A DNA stretch of 64,000 nt from Porphyrobacter sp. AAP82 (GCF_000331285.1 NZ_ANFX01000037.1:1-64000), one strand, 5' to 3'; numbered from the stretch's first letter, positions 46,244 to 54,155 are shown. Translations and numbers: made by a program. Notes: generated by a model from the letters alone, not told the origin.

Positions 46244-47656
46244 ATGCAATACGTCTCGACACGCGGCAGCGCACCGGCGCTCGATTTCGAAGGGGTCACC
46301 CTCGCAGGGCTCGCCAGCGACGGGGGGCTTTATGTCCCCGCCGAATGGCCGCGTTTCACGCCCGATCAGATCCGGGACCTGCGCGGCGCGGCCTATTGGC
46401 AGATCGCATGGGAAGTGATGCGCCCCTTCGTCGGCGACAGCCTGACCGACAAGGAGCTCGGGGACATCTGCTCGAGCGTCTATGGCGGCCAGTTCGCCCA
46501 CGCCGCCATCACGCCGCTGGTGCAGCTCGACGAGCAGCACTGGCTGCTCGAACTGTTCCACGGGCCGACGCTCGCCTTCAAGGACATCGCCCTGCAACTG
46601 CTCGGCCGGCTGTTCGAGACCTTCCTCGAACGCCGCGACCAGCGCCTCACCATCGTCGGGGCGACCAGCGGCGACACCGGCTCGGCGGCGATACACGCGG
46701 TGGCCGGGCGCCGCCGGACCGAAATCTTCATGCTCCACCCCAAGGGCCGGGTGAGCGACGTGCAGCGCCGCCAGATGACCACGGTGCTTAGCCCCAATGT
46801 CCACAACCTCGCGATCGAAGGCAGCTTCGATGACGCACAGGCCCACGTGAAGCGGATGTTCACCGATGGCGCCGTGACGGGCGTGCTCAACCTCGGCGCG
46901 GTCAATTCGATCAACTGGGCGCGGCTGATGGCGCAGGTGGTCTATTACTTCGCCTCCGCCCTGCAACTCGGTGCGCCCGACCGCACGGTCGCCTATAGCG
47001 TGCCGACCGGCAATTTCGGCGATGTCTTCGCCGGCTATGTCGCAGCGAAGATGGGCCTGCCGATCGAGGTGCTGGTGGTCGCCACCAACGTCAACGACAT
47101 CCTGCGCCGCGCGATCAATGAAGGCGACTATTCGGCCGGCGGCGTGACCCCCACGATCACCCCGTCGATGGACATTCAGGTTTCCTCCAACTTCGAACGC
47201 CTGCTGTTCGATGCCGGCGGGCGCGACGCGGCGGCGCTGGCGGAGCAGATGCGCAGCTTCGAGGCGAGCAAGGCGATGCGCCTCACCAATGCCCAGGGCA
47301 CCGGCATCCGGGAGCTGTTCACCGCCTTGCGCGCGGACCAGATCGTAACCGCCCGGGCGATGCAATGGGCCTGGCAGGCGAGCGGGCAGATCATCGATCC
47401 GCACACCGCCGTCGGCCTGTCTGCTGCGCGCGATGCGGTGAAGGACGATTCGATCGATCTGCGCGTCCCGGTCGTCACCCTCGCCACCGCGCACCCGGCC
47501 AAGTTCCCCGATGCGGTCGAGCGCGCCATCGGCATGCGCCCGGCGCTGCCGGCGCGGGTCGGCGACCTGTTCGGGCGCGAGGAAAGCTACGTCGAGATCG
47601 CCGGCGATTACGCCGCCACCCGCGATTACGTGCTCGGCCACGCCGGGCAGGCCTGA
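46244..47656 (+). CDS. thrC: Threonine synthase
   Basis: 470 residues, PLP-dependent. It converts O-phospho-L-homoserine to threonine. MQYVSTRGSAPALDFEGVTL is the N-terminal helix of the type found in proteobacteria; GPTLAFKDIALQL holds the PLP lysine and VGATSGDTGSAAIHAV the phosphate loop. thrC after surf1 is a common alphaproteobacterial order. Its stop overlaps the next start (TGATG). Confidence 0.96.
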   Translation: MQYVSTRGSAPALDFEGVTLAGLASDGGLYVPAEWPRFTPDQIRDLRGAAYWQIAWEVMRPFVGDSLTDKELGDICSSVYGGQFAHAAITPLVQLDEQHWLLELFHGPTLAFKDIALQLLGRLFETFLERRDQRLTIVGATSGDTGSAAIHAVAGRRRTEIFMLHPKGRVSDVQRRQMTTVLSPNVHNLAIEGSFDDAQAHVKRMFTDGAVTGVLNLGAVNSINWARLMAQVVYYFASALQLGAPDRTVAYSVPTGNFGDVFAGYVAAKMGLPIEVLVVATNVNDILRRAINEGDYSAGGVTPTITPSMDIQVSSNFERLLFDAGGRDAAALAEQMRSFEASKAMRLTNAQGTGIRELFTALRADQIVTARAMQWAWQASGQIIDPHTAVGLSAARDAVKDDSIDLRVPVVTLATAHPAKFPDAVERAIGMRPALPARVGDLFGREESYVEIAGDYAATRDYVLGHAGQA

Positions 47657-48543
47657 TGGCGGCCCTCGTCCAGCAGCCGCTGGTGATGGTCTGCGAGGGG
47701 TGGGATTCGTATCGCCTGCTCGACAGCGGGGCGGGGCGCAAGTGGGAAAGCTTCGGCCCCTACAGCTTCATCCGCCCCGAGCCGCAGGCGCTGTGGCAGC
47801 CGCGCCGCGAGCACTGGCAGGCAGCGGGCGAGTTCATCCCCGGTTCGGACGAGGACGGCGGCGGGCGCTGGCAGTTTTCCGGCCGCCTGCCCGATGAAGG
47901 CTGGCAGCTCGCGTGGAACGAGGTGCGCTTCACCGCCCGCCCGACGCCGTTCCGGCACCTGCAATTCTTCCCCGACATGGCCCCGGTGTGGGACTGGATG
48001 GGCGAGCAGCTCGCCGGGATGGACGCAGCCGAGACCATGAACCTGTTCGGCTACACCGGCCTCGGCACGCTGGCGCTGTCGCAGGCGGGCAGGGTCACCC
48101 ATGTCGATGCCTCGAAGAAGTCGGTCGCCCAGGCGCGCGAGAACGCCGCGCTGTCAGGGATGGAGGATCGCCCGGTCCGCTGGCTGACCGACGATGCCGC
48201 CAAGTTCACCGCGCGCGAGGTGCGGCGGGGCAAGCGCTATGACGGGATCATCCTCGATCCGCCCAAGTTCGGACGCGGCCCCGAGGGCGAGGTGTGGCGG
48301 CTCGAGGAGCACCTGCCCGGCCTTGTCCACGATTGCGCGCGGCTGCTGGATGGCGAGAGCCGCTTCCTGTTCCTCACCGTCTATGCGGTGCGCATGAGCA
48401 GCCTTGCGATTGCAGGGCTGCTGGAAGAGGCGCTCGGGCATCTGCCGGGCAGAATCGAACATGGCGACCTTGCGGTGCGGGAAGAGGGCGAGGGCGGCAG
48501 GCTGCTGCCGACGGCGATCTTCGCGCGGTGGTCGAATAGCTGA
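47656..48543 (+). CDS. Class I SAM-dependent methyltransferase, RlmI-like
   Basis: 295 residues. The catalytic half has MNLFGYTGLGTLALSQAG (SAM motif I), THVDASKKSVAQARENAAL and IILDPPKFGRG (motif IV), as in RlmI/RlmK-type rRNA cytosine methyltransferases. The PUA-like domain of full-length RlmI is missing, and a different N-terminal 100 residues (EGWDSYRLLDSGAGRKWESF) takes its place. It probably methylates RNA; target unknown. Coupled to thrC by overlap. Confidence 0.88.
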   Translation: MAALVQQPLVMVCEGWDSYRLLDSGAGRKWESFGPYSFIRPEPQALWQPRREHWQAAGEFIPGSDEDGGGRWQFSGRLPDEGWQLAWNEVRFTARPTPFRHLQFFPDMAPVWDWMGEQLAGMDAAETMNLFGYTGLGTLALSQAGRVTHVDASKKSVAQARENAALSGMEDRPVRWLTDDAAKFTAREVRRGKRYDGIILDPPKFGRGPEGEVWRLEEHLPGLVHDCARLLDGESRFLFLTVYAVRMSSLAIAGLLEEALGHLPGRIEHGDLAVREEGEGGRLLPTAIFARWSNS

Positions 48544-48546
48544 CGG

Positions 48547-48586
48547 GCCCACCCCCGGCCCCTCCCGCAAGCGGGAGGGGGTGGGC
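48547..48586. repeat. REP-like palindrome (single unit)
   Basis: A 40-nt palindrome with arms GCCCACCCCC and CCTCCCGC facing GCGGGAGG and GGGTGGGC around an AA loop. Its core CCTCCCGC-AA-GCGGGAGG resembles the unit at 33540-33575. It lies in the 92-bp gap before folB and may stop transcription weakly or simply be an interspersed repeat. Confidence 0.75.
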
Positions 48587-48635
48587 ACGAGCCAAGGCTG
48601 GACTTACCCGCCCCATCCTGCCAACGGGCCCCGCA

Positions 48636-49007
48636 ATGACCGACACCCTGACCCTTGAAGTGAATGATCTCGTCGTCGATGTCCTGACCGGCATCTATTC
48701 CGAGGAGACCGGCAGGCCCCAGCCGCTGCGCATCTCGATCGCGGCGCGTTACAAGGTGGCGGATCGCTATGATCCCGACACGTCTCTGGACGCGTCGAAG
48801 AACTACATGGACCTGAAGTTCGCCGCTTCCGAAGGGCTGCCCAAAGGCGTCCACTTCAAGCTGATCGAGGCGGTCGCCGATCATATCTGCGAGACGCTGT
48901 TCGTCGCCGATGCCAAGGTCGAGGCGGTGACGGTCAAGATCGTCAAGCTCGCCATTGCGGAAGGCAACGAGCAGATCGGTATCACCCTCCACCGCCAGCG
49001 CCGCTGA
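48636..49007 (+). CDS. folB: Dihydroneopterin aldolase
   Basis: 123 residues. FolB converts 7,8-dihydroneopterin to 6-hydroxymethyl-dihydropterin in folate synthesis. LVVDVLTGIYSEETGRPQPL carries the family's GIYxxE, and KLIEAVADHICETLF the helix with the catalytic region. The protein begins MTDTLTLEVNDL. It is followed 5 bp later by a small Rossmann-like gene and then moaA, another GTP-derived pterin pathway. Confidence 0.92.
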   Translation: MTDTLTLEVNDLVVDVLTGIYSEETGRPQPLRISIAARYKVADRYDPDTSLDASKNYMDLKFAASEGLPKGVHFKLIEAVADHICETLFVADAKVEAVTVKIVKLAIAEGNEQIGITLHRQRR

Positions 49008-49011
49008 TCCG

Positions 49012-49329
49012 ATGCAGCGGCAGATCGAGACAGGCCTGCTGCCGGCAAGCGCGCTCGACGCGCAGACCGCCTTCATGGCGCTCCATCTCGAAGCTGCGCG
49101 CGCGCTGATTGCCGACCCCGCTGCAAGCGCGCTCACCATCATCCTGCCGCCCGCCGGCCCCGACCACCGCGACTGGCGGCTTGCGCTTGCCCGCGATCTG
49201 GCGCGCGAATCTGCCCCCAAGCGGATCAATATTGTCTCGGGCACCCACGGCGAGGCGCTGTCGGCGACCTTGCGCTTTTTGGCAGATGCGCCCGGGGTGA
49301 CAGGGCAGTATCTGGTATGCCATGAATGA
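49012..49329 (+). CDS. Short Rossmann-like protein of unknown function
   Basis: 105 residues with alternating strands and helices: QTAFMALHLEAARALIA, LTIILPPAGPDHRDWRLALA and KRINIVSGTHGEALSAT. It looks like the C-terminal half of an SDR fold and has no Gly-rich cofactor loop, so it is not an obvious enzyme. The ATG 49012 is 5 bp after the folB stop, and its 3' end overlaps moaA by 8 bp, so it is translated with both. Possibly a pterin-related accessory protein (inference). Confidence 0.7.
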   Translation: MQRQIETGLLPASALDAQTAFMALHLEAARALIADPAASALTIILPPAGPDHRDWRLALARDLARESAPKRINIVSGTHGEALSATLRFLADAPGVTGQYLVCHE

Positions 49330-50392
49330 TGCCGTGCTGCCCCACGAAGCCCGCCAGCCTGACCTGATCCGCATCGGCGGTGCCCAGCGTCCGCTGGTCG
49401 ACGGCTTCATGCGCCGCATCACCTATCTGCGCCTCTCGGTCACCGACCGCTGCGACCTCAGGTGTTCCTACTGCATGCCCGAGCGCATGACCTTCCTTCC
49501 CAAGAAGGAGGTGCTCAGTCTCGAGGAGCTCCATGATCTTGCCACCGGCTTCATCGCGCGCGGCGTCACCAGGATCCGCATCACCGGGGGCGAGCCGCTG
49601 GTGCGGCGCGACATCATCGACCTGTTCGCAGCGCTCGGCCGCCGCATCGGGCCCGAGGGACACGGGGGCCTCGAGGAGCTGACCCTCACCACCAACGGCA
49701 CGCAGCTCGCGAGCCATGCCGAGGCGCTGGCGAGCGCCGGGGTCAGGCGGGTCAACGTCTCGCTCGACACGCTCGATGCGGCACGCTTCGCGCAGCTCAC
49801 CCGCCGCGACAGCTTGGGGGCCGTGCTCGAAGGGATCGCCGCGGCCAAGGCGGCGGGGCTCAAGGTCAAATTGAACGCGGTGGCGCTGAAGGGCGTCAAC
49901 GAGGACGAACTGCCCGATCTTGTCGCTTGGGGCCACGCGCAGGGCCACGACGTCACCCTCATCGAGGTCATGCCGCTGGGCGATGTCGAGGAGGAGCGGC
50001 TCGACCAGTATCTCCCGCTCGACACCGTGCGCGAGAGGCTGGCGCAGCGCTGGACGCTCACCGACTCCGCGCACAAGACCGGCGGGCCCTCGACATATGT
50101 CAATATCGCCGAGACCGGCGGGCGGCTCGGGTTCATCACTCCGCACACCGGCAACTTCTGTTCGGGCTGCAACCGCCTGCGCGTCACCGCCACCGGCCAG
50201 CTCTTCCCGTGCCTGGGCGGCGGCGAGCGGGTCGACCTGCGCGCGGCGCTGCGTTCGGACGATCCCGAGGCGCAACTCGCCGCCGCGCTCGACGAGGCGC
50301 TGCGCATCAAGCCCGAGAAGCACCACTTCCGCATGGACGCGCGCGGGGCCGCCCCGGCGCTGGCGCGGCACATGTCGATGACGGGCGGCTGA
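49322..50392 (+). CDS. moaA: GTP 3',8-cyclase
   Basis: 356 residues. MoaA, a radical-SAM enzyme, starts molybdenum cofactor synthesis from GTP. The N-terminal cluster has C-x3-C-x2-C (TDRCDLRCSYCMPERM); the C-terminal cluster has FCSGCNRLR and LFPCLGGG. The catalytic GG tail is present (MSMTGG). The N-terminal 30 residues are an extension. Overlaps the upstream Rossmann-like gene and is 3 bp from moaD. moaC is not in the window. Confidence 0.97.
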   Translation: MNDAVLPHEARQPDLIRIGGAQRPLVDGFMRRITYLRLSVTDRCDLRCSYCMPERMTFLPKKEVLSLEELHDLATGFIARGVTRIRITGGEPLVRRDIIDLFAALGRRIGPEGHGGLEELTLTTNGTQLASHAEALASAGVRRVNVSLDTLDAARFAQLTRRDSLGAVLEGIAAAKAAGLKVKLNAVALKGVNEDELPDLVAWGHAQGHDVTLIEVMPLGDVEEERLDQYLPLDTVRERLAQRWTLTDSAHKTGGPSTYVNIAETGGRLGFITPHTGNFCSGCNRLRVTATGQLFPCLGGGERVDLRAALRSDDPEAQLAAALDEALRIKPEKHHFRMDARGAAPALARHMSMTGG

Positions 50393-50395
50393 GCG

Positions 50396-50647
50396 ATGGC
50401 GACCGTCGTCCTCCTCGGCAAGCTCGCCGACCTCGGCGGCGCGCCGGCCTTGACGGTGCCGCTGCCGCTTGCCGCCGGGCTCGACTGGGCGGGCCTCAAG
50501 GCCGCGCTCCCCGCGATGCTTGCCGAGGCGATCGAGGACCCGCGCGTGCGTGTCGCGGTCAACGGCGCGCTGGTGCCCAACAAGCACAAGCTCCAGGCCG
50601 GTGCGGGCGACGAGATCGCGCTCCTCCCCCCCGTCTCGGGCGGCTGA
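50396..50647 (+). CDS. moaD: Molybdopterin synthase small subunit
   Basis: 83 residues, ubiquitin-like. Its C-terminus PPVSGG is the thiocarboxylate-forming diglycine that supplies sulfur to molybdopterin. ALVPNKHKLQAGAGDEIALL matches the family. Its stop overlaps the moaE start (TGATG at 50645-50649), giving a 1:1 synthesis with MoaE, as expected of a heterotetramer. Confidence 0.95.
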   Translation: MATVVLLGKLADLGGAPALTVPLPLAAGLDWAGLKAALPAMLAEAIEDPRVRVAVNGALVPNKHKLQAGAGDEIALLPPVSGG

Positions 50648-51093
50648 TGCGCGACATCCGCCTTCTCGATGCGCCGTTCTTCCCGGGCGCGCTGATCGGG
50701 CCCTTCAGCAACGCCAACCCCGGCCTTGGCGGGGTGTGCACCTTTGTCGGCGAGGTCCGCAGCGATACCGGCGTCGAGGCGCTGGAACTCAGCCATTACG
50801 CGCCGCTCACGCTGCCCGGGATGCACCAGCTGGCCGACGCCGCCTTCGAACGCTTCACCCTGATGGGCCTGCTGATGGTCCACCGTGTCGGGATGATGCG
50901 CCCGGGCGAGCCGATCGTCTGCGTCTCGGCCGCAGCGCTCCACCGGCGCGATGCGTTGGGCGCGGTCGACTTCTGCATGGATCACTTGAAGAGCGCCGCG
51001 TGGTTCTGGAAGCGCGAGAAGCGCGCCGACGGCTGGCACTGGATCGAGCCGCGCGCGCAGGACCACGAAGACCTCGCCCGCTGGCAGGGTTGA
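50647..51093 (+). CDS. moaE: Molybdopterin synthase large subunit
   Basis: 148 residues. MoaE holds the precursor while MoaD-thiocarboxylate inserts two sulfurs. CTFVGEVRSDTG is the family's FxGxVR strand, and FCMDHLKSAAWFWKREKR has the catalytic Lys pair. VHRVGMMRPGEPIV is also conserved. It ends 1 bp before an FNR box, so the following membrane protein probably has its own promoter. Confidence 0.95.
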   Translation: MRDIRLLDAPFFPGALIGPFSNANPGLGGVCTFVGEVRSDTGVEALELSHYAPLTLPGMHQLADAAFERFTLMGLLMVHRVGMMRPGEPIVCVSAAALHRRDALGAVDFCMDHLKSAAWFWKREKRADGWHWIEPRAQDHEDLARWQG

Positions 51094-51094
51094 T

Positions 51095-51108
51095 TTGATT
51101 CCGGTCAA
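51095..51108 (+). promoter_or_regulatory. FNR/FixK-type operator upstream of the small membrane protein
   Basis: TTGAT-TCCG-GTCAA matches the FNR consensus at 9 of 10 half-site positions and is nearly identical to the box at 11738-11751. Its centre is 62 bp before the ATG at 51164, the same spacing as before the stress-protein gene, which argues for the same activation geometry. Confidence 0.75.
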
Positions 51109-51163
51109 AGCAGGAGCTGGCCGCACCGGGTAATCCCGTTCCGACAACGGAAAGGATCACCCC

Positions 51164-51601
51164 ATGAGCCACATCGTCCACGACCTTCTTGCCAGCGGCG
51201 ACGCGCGGATCGTCGAAGCCCCCGACGCGGCCCCCGTCCGCCACCAGGTCGAGGCCGACCGCAATTTCGGCCTCCCCACCGCGCTCTACGGGGCGACCGT
51301 GGCGGGCTATCTCGGCTTCCTGCTGGTGGTCGGCAGCGCCTTTGCCAATCCGGTGCTGGCGATCCCGATGGCGATCTTCGTGGTGTTCATCATCGCCGGC
51401 TTCGGCGTGCCCGCGCTGTGGACGCGCCTTGCGGGCAACAGCAGCGCGCCGCAGACCCTCGGCGAGTTCGAGGCGAAGGGCATCCAGACCAATACCGGAC
51501 GCCTCGCAGCCAAAGACGCGGCCATCCAGGTGCTGATCCTGCCGGTGCTGCTGGTGGTCTGGGGCCTCGCGGTCGCGGTGATCGCCGCGCTGGTGCGCTG
51601 A
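51164..51601 (+). CDS. Small membrane protein with FNR box, function unknown
   Basis: 145 residues. A hydrophilic N-terminus of about 38 residues leads to two helices (TVAGYLGFLLVVGSAFA and IPMAIFVVFIIAGFGVPALW), a loop of about 35 residues and a third helix (ILPVLLVVWGLAVAVIAALV). No enzyme motif or cofactor ligand set was recognised. AAGGA lies 7 nt before the ATG. An FNR box 62 bp upstream and a terminator 60 bp downstream make it a monocistronic oxygen-regulated gene. Possibly linked to respiration (inference). Confidence 0.75.
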   Translation: MSHIVHDLLASGDARIVEAPDAAPVRHQVEADRNFGLPTALYGATVAGYLGFLLVVGSAFANPVLAIPMAIFVVFIIAGFGVPALWTRLAGNSSAPQTLGEFEAKGIQTNTGRLAAKDAAIQVLILPVLLVVWGLAVAVIAALVR

Positions 51602-51660
51602 CCCGACACGCTCCCCCCGCGGGGCGGCCGCTCCTCTCCCCCGCTGCCGCCCCGACCCTT

Positions 51661-51694
51661 TGCCCCGGCTCGCGCAAGCGCCGGGGCATTTTGG
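51661..51694 (+). terminator. Intrinsic terminator after the FNR-linked membrane protein
   Basis: GCCCCGGC (51662-51669) pairs with GCCGGGGC (51680-51687) around CTCGCGCAAGC, followed by ATTTTGG. The stem has 8 strong G-C pairs. It ends the plus-strand unit before the convergent fnr gene. Confidence 0.75.
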
Positions 51695-51740
51695 CTTTGG
51701 GCACGGACCTGGCACAAAGGTTAGGCAGCACAGCTGCGGA

Positions 51741-51827
51741 TTGATTCACACCAAGGCACAAAGATGAAGAGCGCAAGGCCGCTACCCGGCACGCCCTCTT
51801 TGTGTCTTTGTTTCTTTGTGGGAAAAG
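51741..51827. repeat. CACAAAG-type imperfect inverted repeat
   Basis: A purine-rich left arm with CACCAAGGCACAAAGATGAA (51747-51766) faces a pyrimidine-rich right arm CTCTTTGTGTCTTTGTTTCT (51796-51815). The low-complexity TTTGTG repeats and lower GC contrast with surrounding DNA. Such CACAAAG elements occur as interspersed repeats in diverse bacteria. It lies 3' of fnr, with no coding potential. Confidence 0.55.
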
Positions 51828-51854
51828 CCTTGTGGGCCGCTTTCGCGGCGGGCC

Positions 51855-52544
51855 TTACCGTCCCGAAATGGCCTGTAACATCGCCGCATCGAGCAGCGCG
51901 ATCCCGCGCTTGCCCTCGCGGCGGATCGCGCCTGTGTCTTCCAGCTCGCCGAGCTTGCGGCTGACGGTCTCGATGGTGAGGCCGAGCATGTTGGCGATCT
52001 CGCCGCGGGTCAGGGGCAGCTCGAAATGACTGGCGAGGTGGCACGAGCTCTCGCTCGCGGCGGCGGCGAAATCGTGGAGCAGGGCGGCAAGCCGCGCTTC
52101 GGCGCTGGCGTGGCCGGTGAGTTCGAGGAGGTTGCGGGTCGCCAGCAGGTCCGCCTGGCTGCGGCGCAGCAGCGCGCGGGCGAGCGCGGGGTAATCCTCG
52201 ATCGCGCGCTCGATGTCGGTGCGCGCGAAGGTGCACAGCCGGCTTTCGGTCAGCGCCACCACGTCGTGATGCGCGAAAGGCGCGAACAGCTCGCCGATGA
52301 AGCCGGCCGGGTGGACGAGGGCAAGGATCTGCTCGTTGCCGTCGACATCGATCGCCGAGACCTTGAGCGCGCCGGTCAGCAGGGTGGCGCAGGCCGCATC
52401 CTCGTCGCCTGCGGCAAACAGCATCTCGCCGCGCTTCAGCGTGCGGGTGCGGCCGGCGGCGGCCATCGCGTCGCGTTCCTCGGGAGTGAGCACCGCGCAG
52501 GCGGCGGTCTCCTTCACCGGACAGGTGGCGCAGGCCAGGTTCAT
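51855..52544 (-). CDS. fnr: FNR-type oxygen-sensing transcription regulator
   Basis: 229 residues, Crp/Fnr family. Cys5, Cys8 and Cys16 in the N-terminal tail and Cys104 (ESRLCTF, aligned with FNR's fourth ligand context) should hold a [4Fe-4S] cluster that is lost on exposure to oxygen. The cyclic-nucleotide-fold domain comes next. The helix-turn-helix LTRGEIANMLGLTIETVSRK has Glu192, Ser195 and Arg196, the residues FNR uses to read TTGAT. It is coupled to the upstream lipoprotein gene by ATGA. Start ATG 52544. Confidence 0.93.
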   Translation of the reverse strand: MNLACATCPVKETAACAVLTPEERDAMAAAGRTRTLKRGEMLFAAGDEDAACATLLTGALKVSAIDVDGNEQILALVHPAGFIGELFAPFAHHDVVALTESRLCTFARTDIERAIEDYPALARALLRRSQADLLATRNLLELTGHASAEARLAALLHDFAAAASESSCHLASHFELPLTRGEIANMLGLTIETVSRKLGELEDTGAIRREGKRGIALLDAAMLQAISGR

Positions 52545-53044
52545 GAGGCGAGCGCTCCCCACAATTGCGCGATCGCCGCGTCCTCGCGGGCGAGGGTCGC
52601 GGCGACTTCGCCCTGTGCCGCGGCGAGCGCCGGATCGGGGCTCAAGGCGCCCGCAGCCTCGGCCGCGAGCGCATCGAGCGCGGCCAGCGCGCCAGCGGTC
52701 CTGCCGCGCGCCACATCGAGATCGGCAAGTGCGGCCATGGCGGCAGCGCGCTCGCCGCTTTCGAAGGGGCGGCCGGCGGCCAGGCGGACGAGCGCCTCCG
52801 CCTCCCGCGCGCGCGCTGCAAAGGTGCTGTCTGCGCTCGCGGCTGCGGCGCGCAGGTCGGCAAGACGGGCGGGGCTGACCGCGGGGCGAATCGGGGCGGA
52901 CGGCGCAGCGGCCGCGGCCGGCGCGGTGCCATCCTCGAACGGGCGCATTGCCAGCGAAGGGTAATCGCCCGCCGTGCCCGCGCAGCCGGCAAGGCCTGCA
53001 CAGGACAGTGCGAGAATGGCGGATTTTGTCAGATGTGCGCGCAT
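52541..53044 (-). CDS. Small lipoprotein of unknown function
   Basis: 167 residues. A lipobox (LAGCAGT) follows a short hydrophobic signal, so an outer or inner membrane lipoprotein is expected. The rest is Ala-rich and helical (DLRAAAASADSTFAARAREA). There is no recognised domain. Its 3' end overlaps the fnr start (ATGA), so this gene comes first in the fnr unit; a regulatory link is possible but unproven. ATG 53044 is chosen because it starts the signal sequence. Confidence 0.75.
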   Translation of the reverse strand: MRAHLTKSAILALSCAGLAGCAGTAGDYPSLAMRPFEDGTAPAAAAAPSAPIRPAVSPARLADLRAAAASADSTFAARAREAEALVRLAAGRPFESGERAAAMAALADLDVARGRTAGALAALDALAAEAAGALSPDPALAAAQGEVAATLAREDAAIAQLWGALAS

Positions 53045-53143
53045 AGAGATCCCATGTCCCGTTACCATGACACCTCGCGATGGCAAAGCGTCCCGACTGT
53101 TCGGTTCGTCCGACTTTTTGGTGACGGGCCGCGCGCGAGGGCG

Positions 53144-53172
53144 TTGACTTGGAGCCGCCTTTCCCCTAACGG
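53144..53172 (+). promoter_or_regulatory. Candidate rplU-rpmA promoter
   Basis: TTGACT (53144-53149) and TAACGG (53167-53172) are spaced 17 bp, about 107 bp before the rplU ATG. The -35 box is strong, the -10 box weak, as often in alphaproteobacteria. The roughly 100-nt leader could carry ribosomal-protein feedback control but shows no obvious structure. Confidence 0.4.
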
Positions 53173-53279
53173 CTCGCCTTCCTTACGGGGCTGCATCTGC
53201 GCAGGCCCCGCATTGCCGTTCGGTTTTCGTGGCGCAAGCCGTGCTGCCGGACACTGCACAGACAAGAGAGTTTAAAGCC

Positions 53280-53657
53280 ATGTTCGCTGTAGTGCGCACG
53301 GGCGGCAAGCAATATCGGGTTGCCGCCGGAGACAAGATTGCCGTTGAAAAGCTGAGCGGAGAAGCCGGCGATACGATCACGCTGGGCGATGTCCTGCTGG
53401 CCGGCGAAGGTGAAACCCTCGCCGATGCCGCTGCGGTGACCGTCTCGGCCGAGATCATCGCCCAGGCCAAGAGCGAGAAGGTGGTGGTCTTCAAGAAGCG
53501 CCGCCGTCACAATTATCGCCGCAAGAACGGCCACCGCCAGCAGATGACTCTGCTGCGCATCACCGCCGTCGGCGCGGCTGCTGCCGAAAAGCCGAAGAAG
53601 GCCGCCGCCAAGAAGACCAAGACCGAAGACGCCCCCGCGGCGGAATCGGCCGAATAA
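53280..53657 (+). CDS. rplU: 50S ribosomal protein L21
   Basis: 125 residues. [19 protein letters not shown] and [20 protein letters not shown] are invariant L21 segments. A C-terminal Lys/Ala/Glu-rich tail of about 25 residues ([18 protein letters not shown]) extends past the bacterial core, common in sphingomonads. ATG 53280 begins at MFAVVRTGG. Followed 15 bp later by rpmA. Confidence 0.97.
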   Translation: MFAVVRTGGKQYRVAAGDKIAVEKLSGEAGDTITLGDVLLAGEGETLADAAAVTVSAEIIAQAKSEKVVVFKKRRRHNYRRKNGHRQQMTLLRITAVGAAAAEKPKKAAAKKTKTEDAPAAESAE

Positions 53658-53672
53658 GGAGCGAGGTGAACC

Positions 53673-53942
53673 ATGGCACACAAGAAAGCAGGCGGTTCGT
53701 CGCGCAACGGTCGTGATTCGGCCGGTCGTCGCCTTGGCGTCAAGAAGTTCGGCGGTCAGGAAGTGATCGGCGGCAACATCATCATCCGTCAGCGCGGCAC
53801 CCGCGTGTACCCGGGCGTGAATGTCGGCATCGGCAAGGATCACACCCTTTACGCGCTTGAAGCCGGTGTGGTGCGATTCCATGCGGGCAAGCTCGGCCGA
53901 AAGTATGTCTCGGTCGACGCCATGGCCGAAGCGGCCGAATAA
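53673..53942 (+). CDS. rpmA: 50S ribosomal protein L27
   Basis: 89 residues. [20 protein letters not shown] is the invariant N-terminal tail that reaches the peptidyl-transferase centre, followed by [20 protein letters not shown]. No N-terminal propeptide. Cotranscribed with rplU; a hairpin terminator follows. Confidence 0.98.
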   Translation: MAHKKAGGSSRNGRDSAGRRLGVKKFGGQEVIGGNIIIRQRGTRVYPGVNVGIGKDHTLYALEAGVVRFHAGKLGRKYVSVDAMAEAAE

Positions 53943-53971
53943 GCGGACGATTCGCTGAAGGGATCGTCCGC
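53943..53971 (+). terminator. First hairpin after rpmA
   Basis: GCGGACGAT (53943-53951) pairs perfectly with ATCGTCCGC (53963-53971), loop 11, immediately after the rpmA stop. No T-run follows, so it is more likely a 3'-end stabiliser or part of the two-hairpin terminator that ends at 54052. Confidence 0.5.
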
Positions 53972-54008
53972 AAGGATGGTCCCGGGGGGTGCAAGGCCCT
54001 CCATCCGA

Positions 54009-54052
54009 GGGAGACAGGACCGTCCTCAACCGAGGGGGTCCGTCTCCCTTTC
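54009..54052 (+). terminator. Second hairpin / terminator of rplU-rpmA
   Basis: GGGAGACAGGACC (54009-54021) pairs with GGTCCGTCTCCC (54037-54048), one bulged A, and TTTC follows. This is a fair intrinsic terminator separating rpmA from the GNAT gene. Confidence 0.6.
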
Positions 54053-54155
54053 GCGTTCTCCCTCACCAGCGCCGCGTGAATTCGAAAGTTTCGCGGCCAT
54101 GAAATTGTCATGCGTCGTCCCTAGGGGCAGGCGCGGGGCGAGGAAGGGAGAACTC

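Noticed and set aside
47365..47655. Longer N-terminus of the methyltransferase gene inside thrC
   Set aside because: The added residues overlap thrC in another frame and have no homology; the ATG at 47656 overlaps the thrC stop as in a normal coupled pair.
51741..51754. Third FNR-like site TTGATTCACACCAA
   Set aside because: Its right half-site is ACCAA instead of ATCAA, and it lies 3' of fnr inside a CACAAAG repeat with no gene start downstream in either direction.
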